The position numbers and the translations under genes are program-made. The notes beneath the pieces were generated by a model, which saw only the letters and a program-made list of their open reading frames with translations, was not told where the DNA came from and made no database searches. Positions 25,404 through 34,700 of a DNA stretch of 64,000 bases are shown one piece after another. The number at the start of each line of letters is the position of its first letter. Position 1 is the stretch's first letter. Source of the stretch: an uncultured Clostridia bacterium (GTDB lineage Bacteria; Bacillota; Clostridia; Oscillospirales; Ruminococcaceae); assembly GCA_947383835.1 (NCBI GenBank), contig CANDEV010000001.1, forward strand, positions 1 through 64,000, given 5' to 3'.

Positions 25404-25505
25404 TACTAATCTCCAATTAAAAAGTGTATAAAAAATCAAGCAAAAGCTTTGATGTGTGTGGTTTTGCGCAGATTTTTTATCTACACTTTTAATTGGAGAT
25501 TAGTA
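25404..25505. repeat. miniature inverted-repeat element, family A copy 1
   Basis: A 102-bp element bounded by TACTAAT...ATTAGTA with long imperfect arms (ACTAATCTCCAATTAAAAAG and its complement at the other end, interrupted by the TCAAGCAAAAGC...TTTTGCGCAG loop). It has no coding capacity. A related copy lies at 43,379-43,582 and a diverged one at 29,457-29,557. With copy 43,379 it also shares about 150 bp of sequence to its right (25,506-25,660). Confidence 0.8.
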
Positions 25506-25704
25506 TTATGTATATGCGGGCATATTTCGGTTAATGACGGAGGACAAGAGTGATTTTGTCTGTATAATTATTGGCATTAAAATTTAATTTTTTGATTATA
25601 TAAAACCGCACGTTTCCATGCCGCCCAAAAATATTTTTTGTAGAATAAGCTTTTAGCTAAAGTACCGCAAAATTTTCAGCACAACAGTATTTTTATGAAA
25701 TATA

Positions 25705-25733
25705 TTGCTTTTTTCGTCAATATATGATATAAT
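25705..25733 (+). promoter_or_regulatory. promoter of the HTH gene at 25,799
   Basis: TTGCTT (25705-25710), 17 nt, TATAAT (25728-25733). The rest of 25,506-25,704 is repeat DNA shared with 43,583-43,722. Confidence 0.6.
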
Positions 25734-25798
25734 ATAATAAATAAACTCAAAAACAGATTTGCATTTTTATTCTCAACAAATCAAAGGGGGAAGTTTTT

Positions 25799-26194
25799 GT
25801 GCTGACAAAGGATATTGAGGAGAAAATAAATCAATCAATGAATTTTGATGAGGAAATGATTGAAAATAATGCTCCGCCGGAGCTTCATGTGCTGCTGAAT
25901 CAATATATTTCAGATAAAAAAATGACTAAGGCGAACGTTATCAGAATGTTAAACATAGACCGCAATTACGGTTATTTACTCCTCAACGGCTCCCGCACGC
26001 CAACCCGTAACTGCCTTATACAGCTATCAATAATGCTTGGACTTGACACAGATCGGATCAACTATCTGCTTAAGCTGGCTGGAAAAGCTCCTCTGTACGT
26101 CCGCAACGTTGTTGACGCGAGAGTATTCTACGCGGTGAAGCACCATATGGAGTACTTTGAAGCTATAGATTTTATTTGGGACGGCTCTCTTTAA
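25799..26194 (+). CDS. helix-turn-helix protein paired with the kinase gene
   Basis: 131 residues from a GTG behind AAAGGGGGAAG. Residues ~28-90 form a Cro/C1-like HTH (LLNQYISDKKMTKANVIRML, NIDRNYGYLLLNGSRTPTR). The C-terminal helices end DFIWDGSL. It converges on the Ser/Thr kinase gene, the two sharing a bidirectional terminator. Similar HTH proteins often neighbour zinc-ribbon Ser/Thr kinases in Clostridia, so it may be a kinase substrate or the regulator of the shared operators at 28,811 and 31,507; both ideas are inference. Confidence 0.65.
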   Translation: MLTKDIEEKINQSMNFDEEMIENNAPPELHVLLNQYISDKKMTKANVIRMLNIDRNYGYLLLNGSRTPTRNCLIQLSIMLGLDTDRINYLLKLAGKAPLYVRNVVDARVFYAVKHHMEYFEAIDFIWDGSL

Positions 26195-26200
26195 AAAACA

Positions 26201-26235
26201 AAAACCTCCTCAAAGTGAATTTGTGGAGGTTTTTC
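26201..26235. terminator. bidirectional terminator
   Basis: AAAACCTCC (26201-26209) pairs with GGAGGTTTT (26225-26233), with an inner CAAA/TTTG pair. A-runs and T-runs on both sides serve the convergent HTH and kinase genes. Confidence 0.8.
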
Positions 26236-26247
26236 TGTTAAGTCACT

Positions 26248-28653
26248 TTATGACAAGGCGATAACAAATTCGTCGGGATAATATTTTACGGAATATTCCG
26301 CGGGGGTTATACCGTATTTTTCTTCAAGGTCGGAAAGATATTGCTCGTCCAGCTTCCCGTACATCTTGTCCGCCTCTATCGGAGGAACATAGCATGAGGT
26401 TTTCTCCGTACCTTCGTTATAATTTTTTGCGGACGCTTCAAGCAGAAATTCATATGCGGCGTCAGGGTCGGTATAAAAATCATATTGCTTATGAGTTTGA
26501 AAATAATAGCTGCTGTCAGTGGAATTTGCCGCATATTCTTCATCGAAAATAAACTCGTATTCCTCATACGGAACATATCCGTATTTTTTGATAAACTCGT
26601 CGTTCACAAGGAAAAATGTGCGGAAACGGCGGCGTTTACCGTTATCCACTTCAAGCTCTGTGACGGCTGACTCAATAGTCCTGTCCGCATATATATCAAC
26701 ATTATACCATGCTCCGTCAAGCTTTACTCTGCACCAGGCGCGCGGCTCGCCGTCGACAGTTCCCTCGACAATATAACTCGGAACACCCAACGACTGTGCG
26801 CAGTAGTTGAAGATTTGAGCGTGACCTATATCATCTGAAATAACATTGCAAAGAGCACGAAATACAGAGCCGCTGTTTTTATATTCACCTCTTTCACAAA
26901 GGTCTCCCCAATTTACCGCCATATCATGAAGCTTGCATATGTTATCTGTTATATCACCGTCAAATTCGCAAAGAGCCAAAAGGTCTTTTATCAAAAATGT
27001 ATTCATTCTTGAGCTGTCGGAATCGCTGTATTCAGGCTGAAGCGCTGCGGCGTATCCGCGCTCGTCGGGAAATTCATTTGAGTTGTCGGTGTTATACTCT
27101 AAAGTAAAATCCTGTACATAAGAAATTTGCGGATTATCGTACAACACTTTATTATATACGTTTACAGTTTGATCGTACATATACTTATATTGTGGAATTG
27201 CAATTCTGAACTCCGCATTTTCTATGCCGCTGTATAGTATCTCGTAAAGCGCTTTTTCATCATCGCTTAGAGTATTGTAAAGCACCTTTGATTTATAGTC
27301 GTAAATAGTAGGAGAGATGTATTCGGATACAAACTTGCCCGAGGCGGAATCTTCCTCAGAATCGGTAATGCGCTGTGAGGACGCGCTTTCCTCGTTTTCC
27401 GATACCTCGGGGGCTGCCGAAACGTCCGAAATATTGGTCGCCGGTGCATAAACATCGCTAATATTATTCGGGTCATTTCTGTTAAGCGAAAGAGGTACTG
27501 CCACCGCTGCCGAAACAGCGACCAGACAGCACGCCGCAATTATTATGCGCTTGTGCCTGCCGAAAAAGCCCGTATTTTTTTGCTTGGAAGCAAAGCTGAT
27601 GTGCTGCTTGTAATTTTTAGAGGGCGTTTGAGTAATTGCTTTCTGTTCGGAGCTTATCTTTTTAAAAAGGACTATCGGCTCGGATCTTATGCCTGTTTCG
27701 TCCAAAGCAGCCCTCATTTCGCGGACGTCTCTGTATCTGTCCTCCGCTCGGAGCTTTGTGGCTTTGGTGATAACATTCCACAGAGCGGGGTCTATTTCAA
27801 AAAGATTTTCCTTAAAGGTATCGTCATCATCGAAGCGGGCGGCGGAGTCCTCGGGAATGTCACTTGTAAGCGCAAAATAAAGCGTTGCTCCCAATGAATA
27901 AATATCAGACCACGGACCCTGATTTCCCTTTTTATTGTACTGCTCGAGAGGAGCAAAGCCCGGCTTCAAAATTATCGAAAAGCTTTGAGAGTGCTCTGCA
28001 ACGACCTGTCTTGCCGCGCCGAAGTCTATCAGCTTAACGTCGCCGTTGTCGCAGATAATTATATTGTCGGGGGAAATATCTCTGTGCAGGACAGATTCGC
28101 CGTGCGCCGCTTCAAGAGCGCTAAGTACGTTCTGCGCTATGAACATAGCCTGAGGTGCGCCGATATTTCCGCGGTCTCGTATGTGTTCCTTTAAGGTGTG
28201 ACCATGAAGATACTCCATTGCAAGATACACGGTGTCGTTTTCGTAAAAAAATTCGTACACGTTCACAATATTTGGATTGCCGTTAAATTTTGAAACAAGC
28301 TTGGCTTCGTTGTAAAATTTTTCCGCACCAAGTTCAAAAGCCTCCAAATTATCCGATGAAGAAACGGACACGGTCGTATTGCCTGCAGAACGCATGGCAA
28401 GTCCGTATGGGAAATACTCCTTTACAGCCACCTTTTTATCTGCAGCGGAATCATATGCAAGGTATGTAACACCGAAGCCGCCCTTACCTATAACGCTGCC
28501 GATAACATATTTGCCGAGGAGAACGCTGCCCGGCGCAAGAAGCGTAGGGTCGGCTCCGACCTTTTCGGAGTTGTGACCGCAATGTTGGCAGACCGCCCCC
28601 GTTATCTCCTCAAAGCAGTTCTCGCAAAAATTCTTGCCCTTGATCTCTATCAT
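26248..28653 (-). CDS. membrane Ser/Thr protein kinase with zinc ribbon and degenerate transglutaminase domain
   Basis: 801 residues. An N-terminal zinc ribbon (Cys10, 13, 22, 25) precedes a Hanks-type kinase domain (~47-320): GKGGFGVTY loop, VAVKEY with Lys78, HRDISPDN at 190-197 and DFG at 210-212, so it should be active. One membrane span lies near 370-392. The extracellular half ends in a transglutaminase-like region (~610-690, GVPSYIVEGTVDGEPRAWCRVKLDGAWYNVD split by me into recognisable strands). Active relatives have Cys in GxCxGYA and His in PHAW; here those positions read DDIGHAQ and PRAW, so catalysis is unlikely. It probably senses wall or peptide ligands outside and phosphorylates proteins inside. 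Confidence 0.85.
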   Translation of the reverse strand: MIEIKGKNFCENCFEEITGAVCQHCGHNSEKVGADPTLLAPGSVLLGKYVIGSVIGKGGFGVTYLAYDSAADKKVAVKEYFPYGLAMRSAGNTTVSVSSSDNLEAFELGAEKFYNEAKLVSKFNGNPNIVNVYEFFYENDTVYLAMEYLHGHTLKEHIRDRGNIGAPQAMFIAQNVLSALEAAHGESVLHRDISPDNIIICDNGDVKLIDFGAARQVVAEHSQSFSIILKPGFAPLEQYNKKGNQGPWSDIYSLGATLYFALTSDIPEDSAARFDDDDTFKENLFEIDPALWNVITKATKLRAEDRYRDVREMRAALDETGIRSEPIVLFKKISSEQKAITQTPSKNYKQHISFASKQKNTGFFGRHKRIIIAACCLVAVSAAVAVPLSLNRNDPNNISDVYAPATNISDVSAAPEVSENEESASSQRITDSEEDSASGKFVSEYISPTIYDYKSKVLYNTLSDDEKALYEILYSGIENAEFRIAIPQYKYMYDQTVNVYNKVLYDNPQISYVQDFTLEYNTDNSNEFPDERGYAAALQPEYSDSDSSRMNTFLIKDLLALCEFDGDITDNICKLHDMAVNWGDLCERGEYKNSGSVFRALCNVISDDIGHAQIFNYCAQSLGVPSYIVEGTVDGEPRAWCRVKLDGAWYNVDIYADRTIESAVTELEVDNGKRRRFRTFFLVNDEFIKKYGYVPYEEYEFIFDEEYAANSTDSSYYFQTHKQYDFYTDPDAAYEFLLEASAKNYNEGTEKTSCYVPPIEADKMYGKLDEQYLSDLEEKYGITPAEYSVKYYPDEFVIALS

Positions 28654-28785
28654 TGCTTTTACCTCTTTTTATTTTGGAATTGTGCCGCACCCATAACCGT
28701 CCATGTAAAATTATACCACAATAAACACGTCCTTGTCAATACATTACAAATGTGGTAATGTTCGGAAAAATGTCAACACATAATT

Positions 28786-28833
28786 ATTATACCACATTTA
28801 AAAAGCTTTGTGGTATACAAAATTGTATGACAA
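28786..28833 (-). promoter_or_regulatory. operator/promoter shared with the zinc-ribbon operon (kinase copy)
   Basis: On the minus strand TTGTCA (28833-28828) begins a 23-bp site with the palindromic core ATACAA-N2-TTGTAT, and TATAAT (28791-28786) follows exactly 36 nt after TTGTCA. The -35 position before TATAAT is poor, suggesting activation. A copy with one mismatch over the 23-bp site and identical spacing lies at 31,482-31,529. Confidence 0.7.
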
Positions 28834-28855
28834 TCCAACTTTTTTTCAAAAAAAA

Positions 28856-28888
28856 CGGTCAGGAACATTCCCGACCGATTTTTGTGCT
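28856..28888. terminator. hairpin upstream of the kinase gene
   Basis: CGGTC-(A)GG and CC-(C)GACCG (28856-28877) form an imperfect stem followed by ATTTTTGTGC. It would end rightward or leftward transcripts between the remnant at 28,908 and the kinase promoter. Confidence 0.5.
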
Positions 28889-28907
28889 TTTAAATAAATT
28901 TCAAATA

Positions 28908-29002
28908 TTACGCTTTAAGAGTAAATATTCCGTTGTCAACGTCTTTATATGTGCCGTCGCAAGTACAGCAGAAACGATTCTTTTAATTTTTTTCATTTTC
29001 AT
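28908..29002 (-). pseudogene. decayed secreted-protein gene
   Basis: The minus strand starts MKMKKIKRIVSAVLAT, a signal-peptide-like N-terminus with GAAAGGAAC before it. The open frame stops soon after; a second frame over the same bases reads CDGTYKDVDNGIFTLKA and then TAA at 28910-28908. This looks like a deletion junction joining the start and end of a former secreted protein out of frame. Its upstream leader is duplicated near 46,044. Confidence 0.4.
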
Positions 29003-29093
29003 GTTCCTTTCAATATAAAATTATCTTTAAAAATATGTTTAAATGGGAAAAAAAGTTTATTCATCATTGACTGTTAAACATATTTTCAGACCT

Positions 29094-29333
29094 TTAATAC
29101 ATACCCTTATAGTATTCTTCCACCAGACACATTTTCACGCGGTCATAGCATTTTTCGCATAACGCCGCTTCTCCTCCGTCATAAAGCGCGGATACCGACC
29201 CGCCCGATGTAAAATACTCTCCGCAGAATTCACAATAATGCTCGGATTCATTGCCTGTCCCACTGCTTCCGACGCATCCGCCTGCTGAAAGAGCGATTGC
29301 CACGGCTACCGCAATTGCCGCCGTTTTTTTCAT
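29094..29333 (-). CDS. small lipoprotein with four-cysteine motif
   Basis: 79 residues after a GGAGGTGAAAATAAA ribosome site. The signal ends in a lipobox LSAGGC, so Cys20 would be lipidated. The mature part carries CEFCGEYF and CEKCYDRV, a four-Cys zinc-ribbon-like pair on the outside of the cell, which is unusual. The family is not recognised. It sits among the kinase and zinc-ribbon genes on the same strand. Confidence 0.75.
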   Translation of the reverse strand: MKKTAAIAVAVAIALSAGGCVGSSGTGNESEHYCEFCGEYFTSGGSVSALYDGGEAALCEKCYDRVKMCLVEEYYKGMY

Positions 29334-29379
29334 TTTATTTTCACCTCCGCCCGATTATTCTTCCATTTTTTCGATATAA

Positions 29380-29456
29380 TACCAATTCACTCCAAATGTG
29401 CAGAAAAAATTCCGTGCAAGATTTTGCCTGAATTTTTGTACACATTTAGGGCGTTA
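29380..29456. repeat. miniature element family B, truncated copy
   Basis: Starts TACCAATTCACTCC and shares GCAAGATTTT and TTTTTGTACACA blocks with the complete family B copy at 43,403-43,503. Its right end is missing where the family A copy begins at 29,457. Confidence 0.65.
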
Positions 29457-29557
29457 TACTAATTTGCGACTAAAAAGCGTGTAAAAAATCAAGCAAAAAT
29501 TTGCACGTATGATTTTTGTGCAGATTTTTTACCTACGCTTTTAGGAGCAAATTAGTA
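29457..29557. repeat. miniature element family A, diverged copy 2
   Basis: Bounded by TACTAAT and ATTAGTA, with arms TTTGCGACTAAAAAGCGTGT and the matching complement on the right. It abuts the stop codon of the next gene (29558-29560), so its hairpin may act as that gene's terminator. Confidence 0.7.
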
Positions 29558-30139
29558 TTAATCAGTATAAGGATATTTTTCCAGTATAAGCCTGTCGTAA
29601 AGCTTGCCGTAAACCAAAAATTTTATCTCGGAACCGTCGTCCGAAACGCTTACCGCTCCAAGTCCGCTTTCGCCGAAATAATGCTCCACAATGGTCGTAT
29701 CATCTGTGTCATATGTAATTTTTATGCCGTTTTTGCCGATAAGCTTCCACTTTCCGCCAAGCAGACCCTCATCATTGCCATCGTTGAAAAATTCGCCCAT
29801 TTCAGTCCAGGTGCGCACCTCTCCGTTATCCTTAAATAAAAGTATATTTCTCGTACTTTTGTCACCGTTGTACCACTTGCCGATAATGTCGCTTTCCTGC
29901 AAAACGTCCTCCCCAACAGCTTTTTCACCACTGTCAAAGCCGTTAATAACCGCGAAGATCACCGCCGCCAACGCCAACAAAGCAAGTACTGCGGCAACCG
30001 CTTTAGTGTTTATTTTTACCGCCGTGCCGCCTGATTGCGGTTTTCCGGACGGTACTCCGTCAGCCGTCAGCTTATTTCCGCATTTTTCGCAGAAAAGGCT
30101 GTCGTCTTTATTTTTAGCTCCGCATTTTTCACAAAACAT
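29558..30139 (-). CDS. zinc-ribbon membrane protein 1
   Basis: 193 residues from the ATG at 30139, chosen because TATGGAGGTCAAATT precedes it. An N-terminal zinc ribbon (CEKCGAKN... CEKCGNKL) is followed by a Gly/Ser linker, a membrane span (~50-68, VAAVLALLALAAVIFAVI) and an external beta-rich domain starting DIIGKWYNGDKSTRN that resembles a lipocalin-like or DUF5640-type sensor. It is last in a row of three related genes. The architecture (zinc ribbon inside, sensor outside) parallels the nearby kinase, suggesting a shared stress pathway. Confidence 0.75.
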   Translation of the reverse strand: MFCEKCGAKNKDDSLFCEKCGNKLTADGVPSGKPQSGGTAVKINTKAVAAVLALLALAAVIFAVINGFDSGEKAVGEDVLQESDIIGKWYNGDKSTRNILLFKDNGEVRTWTEMGEFFNDGNDEGLLGGKWKLIGKNGIKITYDTDDTTIVEHYFGESGLGAVSVSDDGSEIKFLVYGKLYDRLILEKYPYTD

Positions 30140-30158
30140 AATTTGACCTCCATATATT

Positions 30159-30671
30159 TTATCTGTTCTCCCAATTGCGGCATACGACAACATGATCGGC
30201 AATATCGCTGCCCCCCTCGTCATAGTACACCAGCAGCATTTTTTCCTTGTTTTCACTGAAAACGACCTTTATATATTGCGCAGTCTTTTTTCTGCCGGAT
30301 ATTTTTATAATATCATCTCCTACGAGCGACCAGTTCATAGATCCTACAGTGCCGTCCTCGTTAAATTCGTAAATTGACGGATTGCCGTCAAGATAGTTTA
30401 TCCACTTTCCCGTTATATCCGCCTCGGAAATCACGGGAGCTTTGTTTGATCCTGCACGATCACCGCCCTCTTTTGAAAAGTATGCCGCCAAAACAGCTAT
30501 AACAATAACAGCAGCTATGATCACTGCAACGATAAACAATTTGTTGTCCGCCTTTTTTGCAGCGGCTGGGACTGCCGTTTGTACAGGCAAGATCTGTCCC
30601 ACAGGCGCGCCGCAGTTTCCGCAGAAATCGTGTCCCTCGGGAATATCTTTACCGCAGTTAGCACAAAACAT
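30159..30671 (-). CDS. zinc-ribbon membrane protein 2
   Basis: 170 residues; the ATG at 30671 follows AAAGGAGATGAAGAAT. Zinc ribbon (CANCGKDI... CGNCGAPV), linker, one membrane span (~45-62, LFIVAVIIAAVIVIAVLAAY) and an external domain beginning DITGKWINYLDGNPSIYEF, similar in layout to protein 1 (DI.GKW). It is 19 nt upstream of protein 1, so the two are probably co-transcribed paralogues. Confidence 0.75.
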   Translation of the reverse strand: MFCANCGKDIPEGHDFCGNCGAPVGQILPVQTAVPAAAKKADNKLFIVAVIIAAVIVIAVLAAYFSKEGGDRAGSNKAPVISEADITGKWINYLDGNPSIYEFNEDGTVGSMNWSLVGDDIIKISGRKKTAQYIKVVFSENKEKMLLVYYDEGGSDIADHVVVCRNWENR

Positions 30672-30685
30672 ATTCTTCATCTCCT

Positions 30686-31393
30686 TTAATTTTTTATGCA
30701 AGTGCATATTTCATACCATTGGTCACCCGATAATGTGTATACCGACATTGACGGAGGGTCTGTTCTGTCATAAAAGCTGATGCGTATTCCCTGATCATAG
30801 TTGGTGTAAATATATCCCTCATAATTTGTGCTTTCATATGAAAAGCTGTCAAGACTGTAAATTCCATAGCCAATGCTGCTCATGTCAATGCTGTCTGCGC
30901 CGCATTCAATAGTAGTTGCCGCGCCGTAATTCGTGTCGTTGCCGAAGGAATAAAGATTTCTGAAGTCCATAAGTCCGCCGATAGCTTCTCCCCAGAAGTT
31001 ATAGTCCTGCCACTCACCGTCTATCAGCGCGCGGTCAACCTTCCACGAGCCGCGGTGGCTGTCATAATTGGACATTTTTATCCTATACTCCTCCTGCGCC
31101 TTAGCTTGATTTTTCTGTTCCTGTGCAGCGGCTTTATTCTGTTCGTATATCAATTCTTTTTCATTTTTGTTATCCATGTAAAATGAAACGGCAATAAACA
31201 TTATTACAAGGAAAACAGCGCAGATCAGCACCAGCATTATCTTTTGAAAAGCTCCGCTGCCTGTCTGCACTATGACCGTACCCTGACCTGGGGATGCCTG
31301 AACGTTTTGAGCTTGTCCCGCCGTTGGATTTCCGCACTTAACGCAGAATTTGACATCATCGGGAATTTCACTTCCGCATTTTTTGCAATACAT
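30686..31393 (-). CDS. zinc-ribbon membrane protein 3
   Basis: 235 residues after AAAAGGAGAATGTGAA. Zinc ribbon (CKKCGSEI... CVKCGNPT), a membrane span near residues 52-72 (IMLVLICAVFLVIMFIAVSF), a short Gln/Lys/Ala-rich helix and an external domain with RGSWKVDRALIDGEWQDYNF. First gene of the three-gene run and directly downstream of the operator shared with the kinase gene. Confidence 0.75.
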   Translation of the reverse strand: MYCKKCGSEIPDDVKFCVKCGNPTAGQAQNVQASPGQGTVIVQTGSGAFQKIMLVLICAVFLVIMFIAVSFYMDNKNEKELIYEQNKAAAQEQKNQAKAQEEYRIKMSNYDSHRGSWKVDRALIDGEWQDYNFWGEAIGGLMDFRNLYSFGNDTNYGAATTIECGADSIDMSSIGYGIYSLDSFSYESTNYEGYIYTNYDQGIRISFYDRTDPPSMSVYTLSGDQWYEICTCIKN

Positions 31394-31481
31394 TTCACAT
31401 TCTCCTTTTTAATACTTCCAAAAATTAGTGTAACTTCATGTTTTCGCAGGAAACATGATTCGACCAAAATCGCCACCAATA

Positions 31482-31529
31482 ATTATATCACATAAAAATA
31501 GTTATTTGGTATACAAATTTGTATGACAA
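31482..31529 (-). promoter_or_regulatory. operator/promoter shared with the kinase gene (zinc-ribbon copy)
   Basis: The minus strand has TTGTCA (31529-31524), the ATACAAATTTGTAT palindrome and TATAAT (31487-31482) exactly 36 nt later, as in the kinase copy at 28,786-28,833. The remainder of 31,394-31,776 holds a long T-run (31,535-31,550), the promoter at 31,715 and no gene. Confidence 0.7.
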
Positions 31530-31714
31530 ACCGTTTTTTTTTTTTTTTGAAATGATAAGATAAAAATATCTATAATAGGAACTGCGTTGTCAGTATACTT
31601 TCAAAATTGTAAATCACATTGTGAAATTTTCAATTTTTTCTATATTTCAACAAATTTACGTGAACACGCTCCAATAAAAAATCCCTCAAACAGCTGCACA
31701 ATTTACTAAAATTG

Positions 31715-31743
31715 TTGCAATTTGACAATAAATATGATACAAT
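31715..31743 (+). promoter_or_regulatory. promoter of the RecQ-UvrD fusion gene
   Basis: TTGCAA (31715-31720), 17 nt, TACAAT (31738-31743), then GAGGAAGTGAAAAT before the ATG at 31777. Confidence 0.6.
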
Positions 31744-31776
31744 AATTTTATACAAAATATTTGAGGAAGTGAAAAT

Positions 31777-34700
31777 ATGAGCAGGATAGTATTTATTGAT
31801 ACAGAAGTCGATCCTCGGACAGAAAAGGTTTTGGACTACGGTGCGGTAAATTATTTGCAGGATAAAATACACACAAATTCCGAAGCGGAATTTTCAAAAT
31901 TTATTTCGGGAAATAAATTTATCTGCGGACACAATATCCTTGCTCATGATTTAAAATATATTTCAGAGACGGCAGAAAAATCAGGCGCGGAATTTGTTGT
32001 GGATACGTTGTATTTATCTCCGCTGCTGTTTCCTCAAAGACCGTACCATGCGCTTTTAAAGGACGACAAGCTTTGTACCGACGAGCTTAACAATCCCTTG
32101 AATGACGCGCTTAAAGCAATGGAGCTTTTTTATGACGAGGTGAACGCTTTTGAAAATTTGGACGAAGCTTTTAAAGATATTTTCTGCGGACTGCTCTATA
32201 CGCAAAAGGAATTTTACGGATTTTTTGAATATATAAAGCGCGTCCCGAAAGGCGATACTGTGCAGCTTATACGTGAAAAATTTGACGGAAAGATATGCGA
32301 AAATTGTGATATTGATGCGCTTTCAAAAAGTTATCCGATTGAGCTTGCATATTGTCTTTCACTTATCTTAACTAAAGATAAATATTCGATAATTCCGCAT
32401 TGGGTGCATAAAAATTTCCCCGCCGTGGAAAATGTTATGCGGCTCTTGCGGAGTACCCCTTGTGAAAACGGCTGTGATTACTGCGACAAGGAACTTGACG
32501 TGCATAAACGTCTCAAAAGCATTTTCGGATATGATAATTTCCGTGAATACGACGGCAATCCTTTGCAGGAAAAAGCCGTCAAAGCCGCTGTGCGGAATGA
32601 ATCTCTGCTTGCAGTATTTCCAACAGGAGGAGGAAAATCAATAACCTTTCAGCTTCCCGCTCTTATTGCGGGAGAGGTTTCCCGTGGACTTACGGTGGTA
32701 ATTTCTCCGCTCCAGTCACTTATGAAGGATCAGGTGGACAACCTCGAAAAAAAGGGGATCGCCGACGCAGTCACTATCAACGGACTGCTGAGTCCAATAG
32801 AGCGTGCGGAAGCCATAGAACGCGTTGAAAGTGGCATCGCTTCTATTTTGTATATATCTCCCGAATCCCTGCGTTCACGGACGATTGAACGACTTTTTCT
32901 GTCTCGAAATATTTCAAGATTTGTTATCGACGAGGCGCACTGCTTTTCTGCGTGGGGTCAGGATTTCCGCGTGGATTATCTTTATATAGGCGACTTTATA
33001 CGCGAATTGCAGGAGAAAAAACAGCTTGACTATAAAATTCCCGTATCCTGCTTTACGGCGACGGCAAAGCAGAAAGTAATTGCCGATATAAAGGATTATT
33101 TTAAGCGCAAGCTTGATCTGGAGCTTAATCTGTACACAACAAATGCTGCTCGCACAAATCTGCGGTACGAAGTTATTTTTAAGGAAACTCCCGAAGAAAA
33201 ATATACTGCCATGCGTGAGCTTATTGAACAAAAAAACTGCCCTGCGATAGTGTATGTTTCACGTACAAAGCGTACCTATGAAATTGCGGGAAAGCTTTGC
33301 GGAGACGGCTTTAAGGCGCTTCCTTTCAACGGTGGAATGGAGTCCTCAGAAAAGCAGAAAAATCAAGACGCTTTCATACGCGACGAAGTGCAGGTCATTG
33401 TTGCAACGTCCGCTTTCGGAATGGGTGTGGATAAATCAAATGTTGGACTTGTTATTCATTATGATATTTCGGACTCTCTTGAAAATTACGTTCAGGAAGC
33501 GGGACGTGCGGGGCGAGACCAGTCAATTCAGGCTGAATGTTACGTGCTTTTCAACGACGGCGATTTGGACAAGCATTTTATACTTTTAAATCAGACGAAG
33601 CTTAGTATAAGCGAAATCCAGCAGGTCTGGAAAGCTATAAAAGACCTGACGGGAAAACGTCCCACAATGCGGCGTTCTGCTTTGGAGATTGCACGTCAAG
33701 CAGGTTGGGACGACAGTGTTTCCGACATTGACACAAGGGTAAAGACCGCTGTTCTCGCTCTTGAAAATGCAGGCTATATAAAGCGCGGAAAGAACGTCCC
33801 GCAGGTGTTTGCAACAAGCATAAGAGTGCCTAATATGACAGATGCGGGCGGAATAATCGACAGTTCGCCAAACCTTGGTGAAAGTGAAAAAATTCTTGCC
33901 AAAAGAATTATTCGTTTTCTTATTTCAAGCAGAAGCATTGCGCGTGCGGGAAATGATGAGGCTGAATCAAGAATTGATTATATTTCCGACAAGCTCGGCG
34001 TTGATAAGGCGGACGTGATACGCTGCATAAACGTTATGCGTGAGGATGGTATTCTTGACGACAGCAAGGACTTGACCGCATATATCCGCAGGAACGATAC
34101 CAAAAATAAATCTCTTGCCGTGCTGAATAAATTCACAGCTCTTGAAGATTTTTTGCTAAGTAATCTTGAAGCAGAGGAGCAAAGCATTTTTCTGAAAGAG
34201 CTTAACGAAAAGGCTTTGGACGGCGGAGTAAAATTTTCAACAGTGAACAGGATAAAGACGATTTTTTATTACTGGACTATCAAAGGCTACATTGACAAAT
34301 CCGTGGACGCTAAGGCAAACAGAATTAATATTACACCGAAAATTGATTTGGAAAAATTAAAATCTCTGCGGAATAAATGCACCGATATTGCAAAATTTAT
34401 TGTAAGCTATTTTTTTGACAGAAGTCTTGAAGACAAGTCCGACAAGGAAGAAATCCTCGTGCTTTTTTCAATTCTTGAACTGAAAAATGCTTACGAGGAC
34501 AGCCGTGTTGTTTCAGTAAATAACGAAGATATCGAGAACGCCTTGCTGTATCTTTCAAAAATTGATTCGATGAAGTTGGAGGGCGGATTTCTGGTGTCGT
34601 ACAGCGGCATTGAGATAACCCGTCTGGAGCTTGACAATAAAATCCAATATAAAAAGGACGACTACCGTCAGCTTAATGAATTTTACAAGCAGAAGATACG

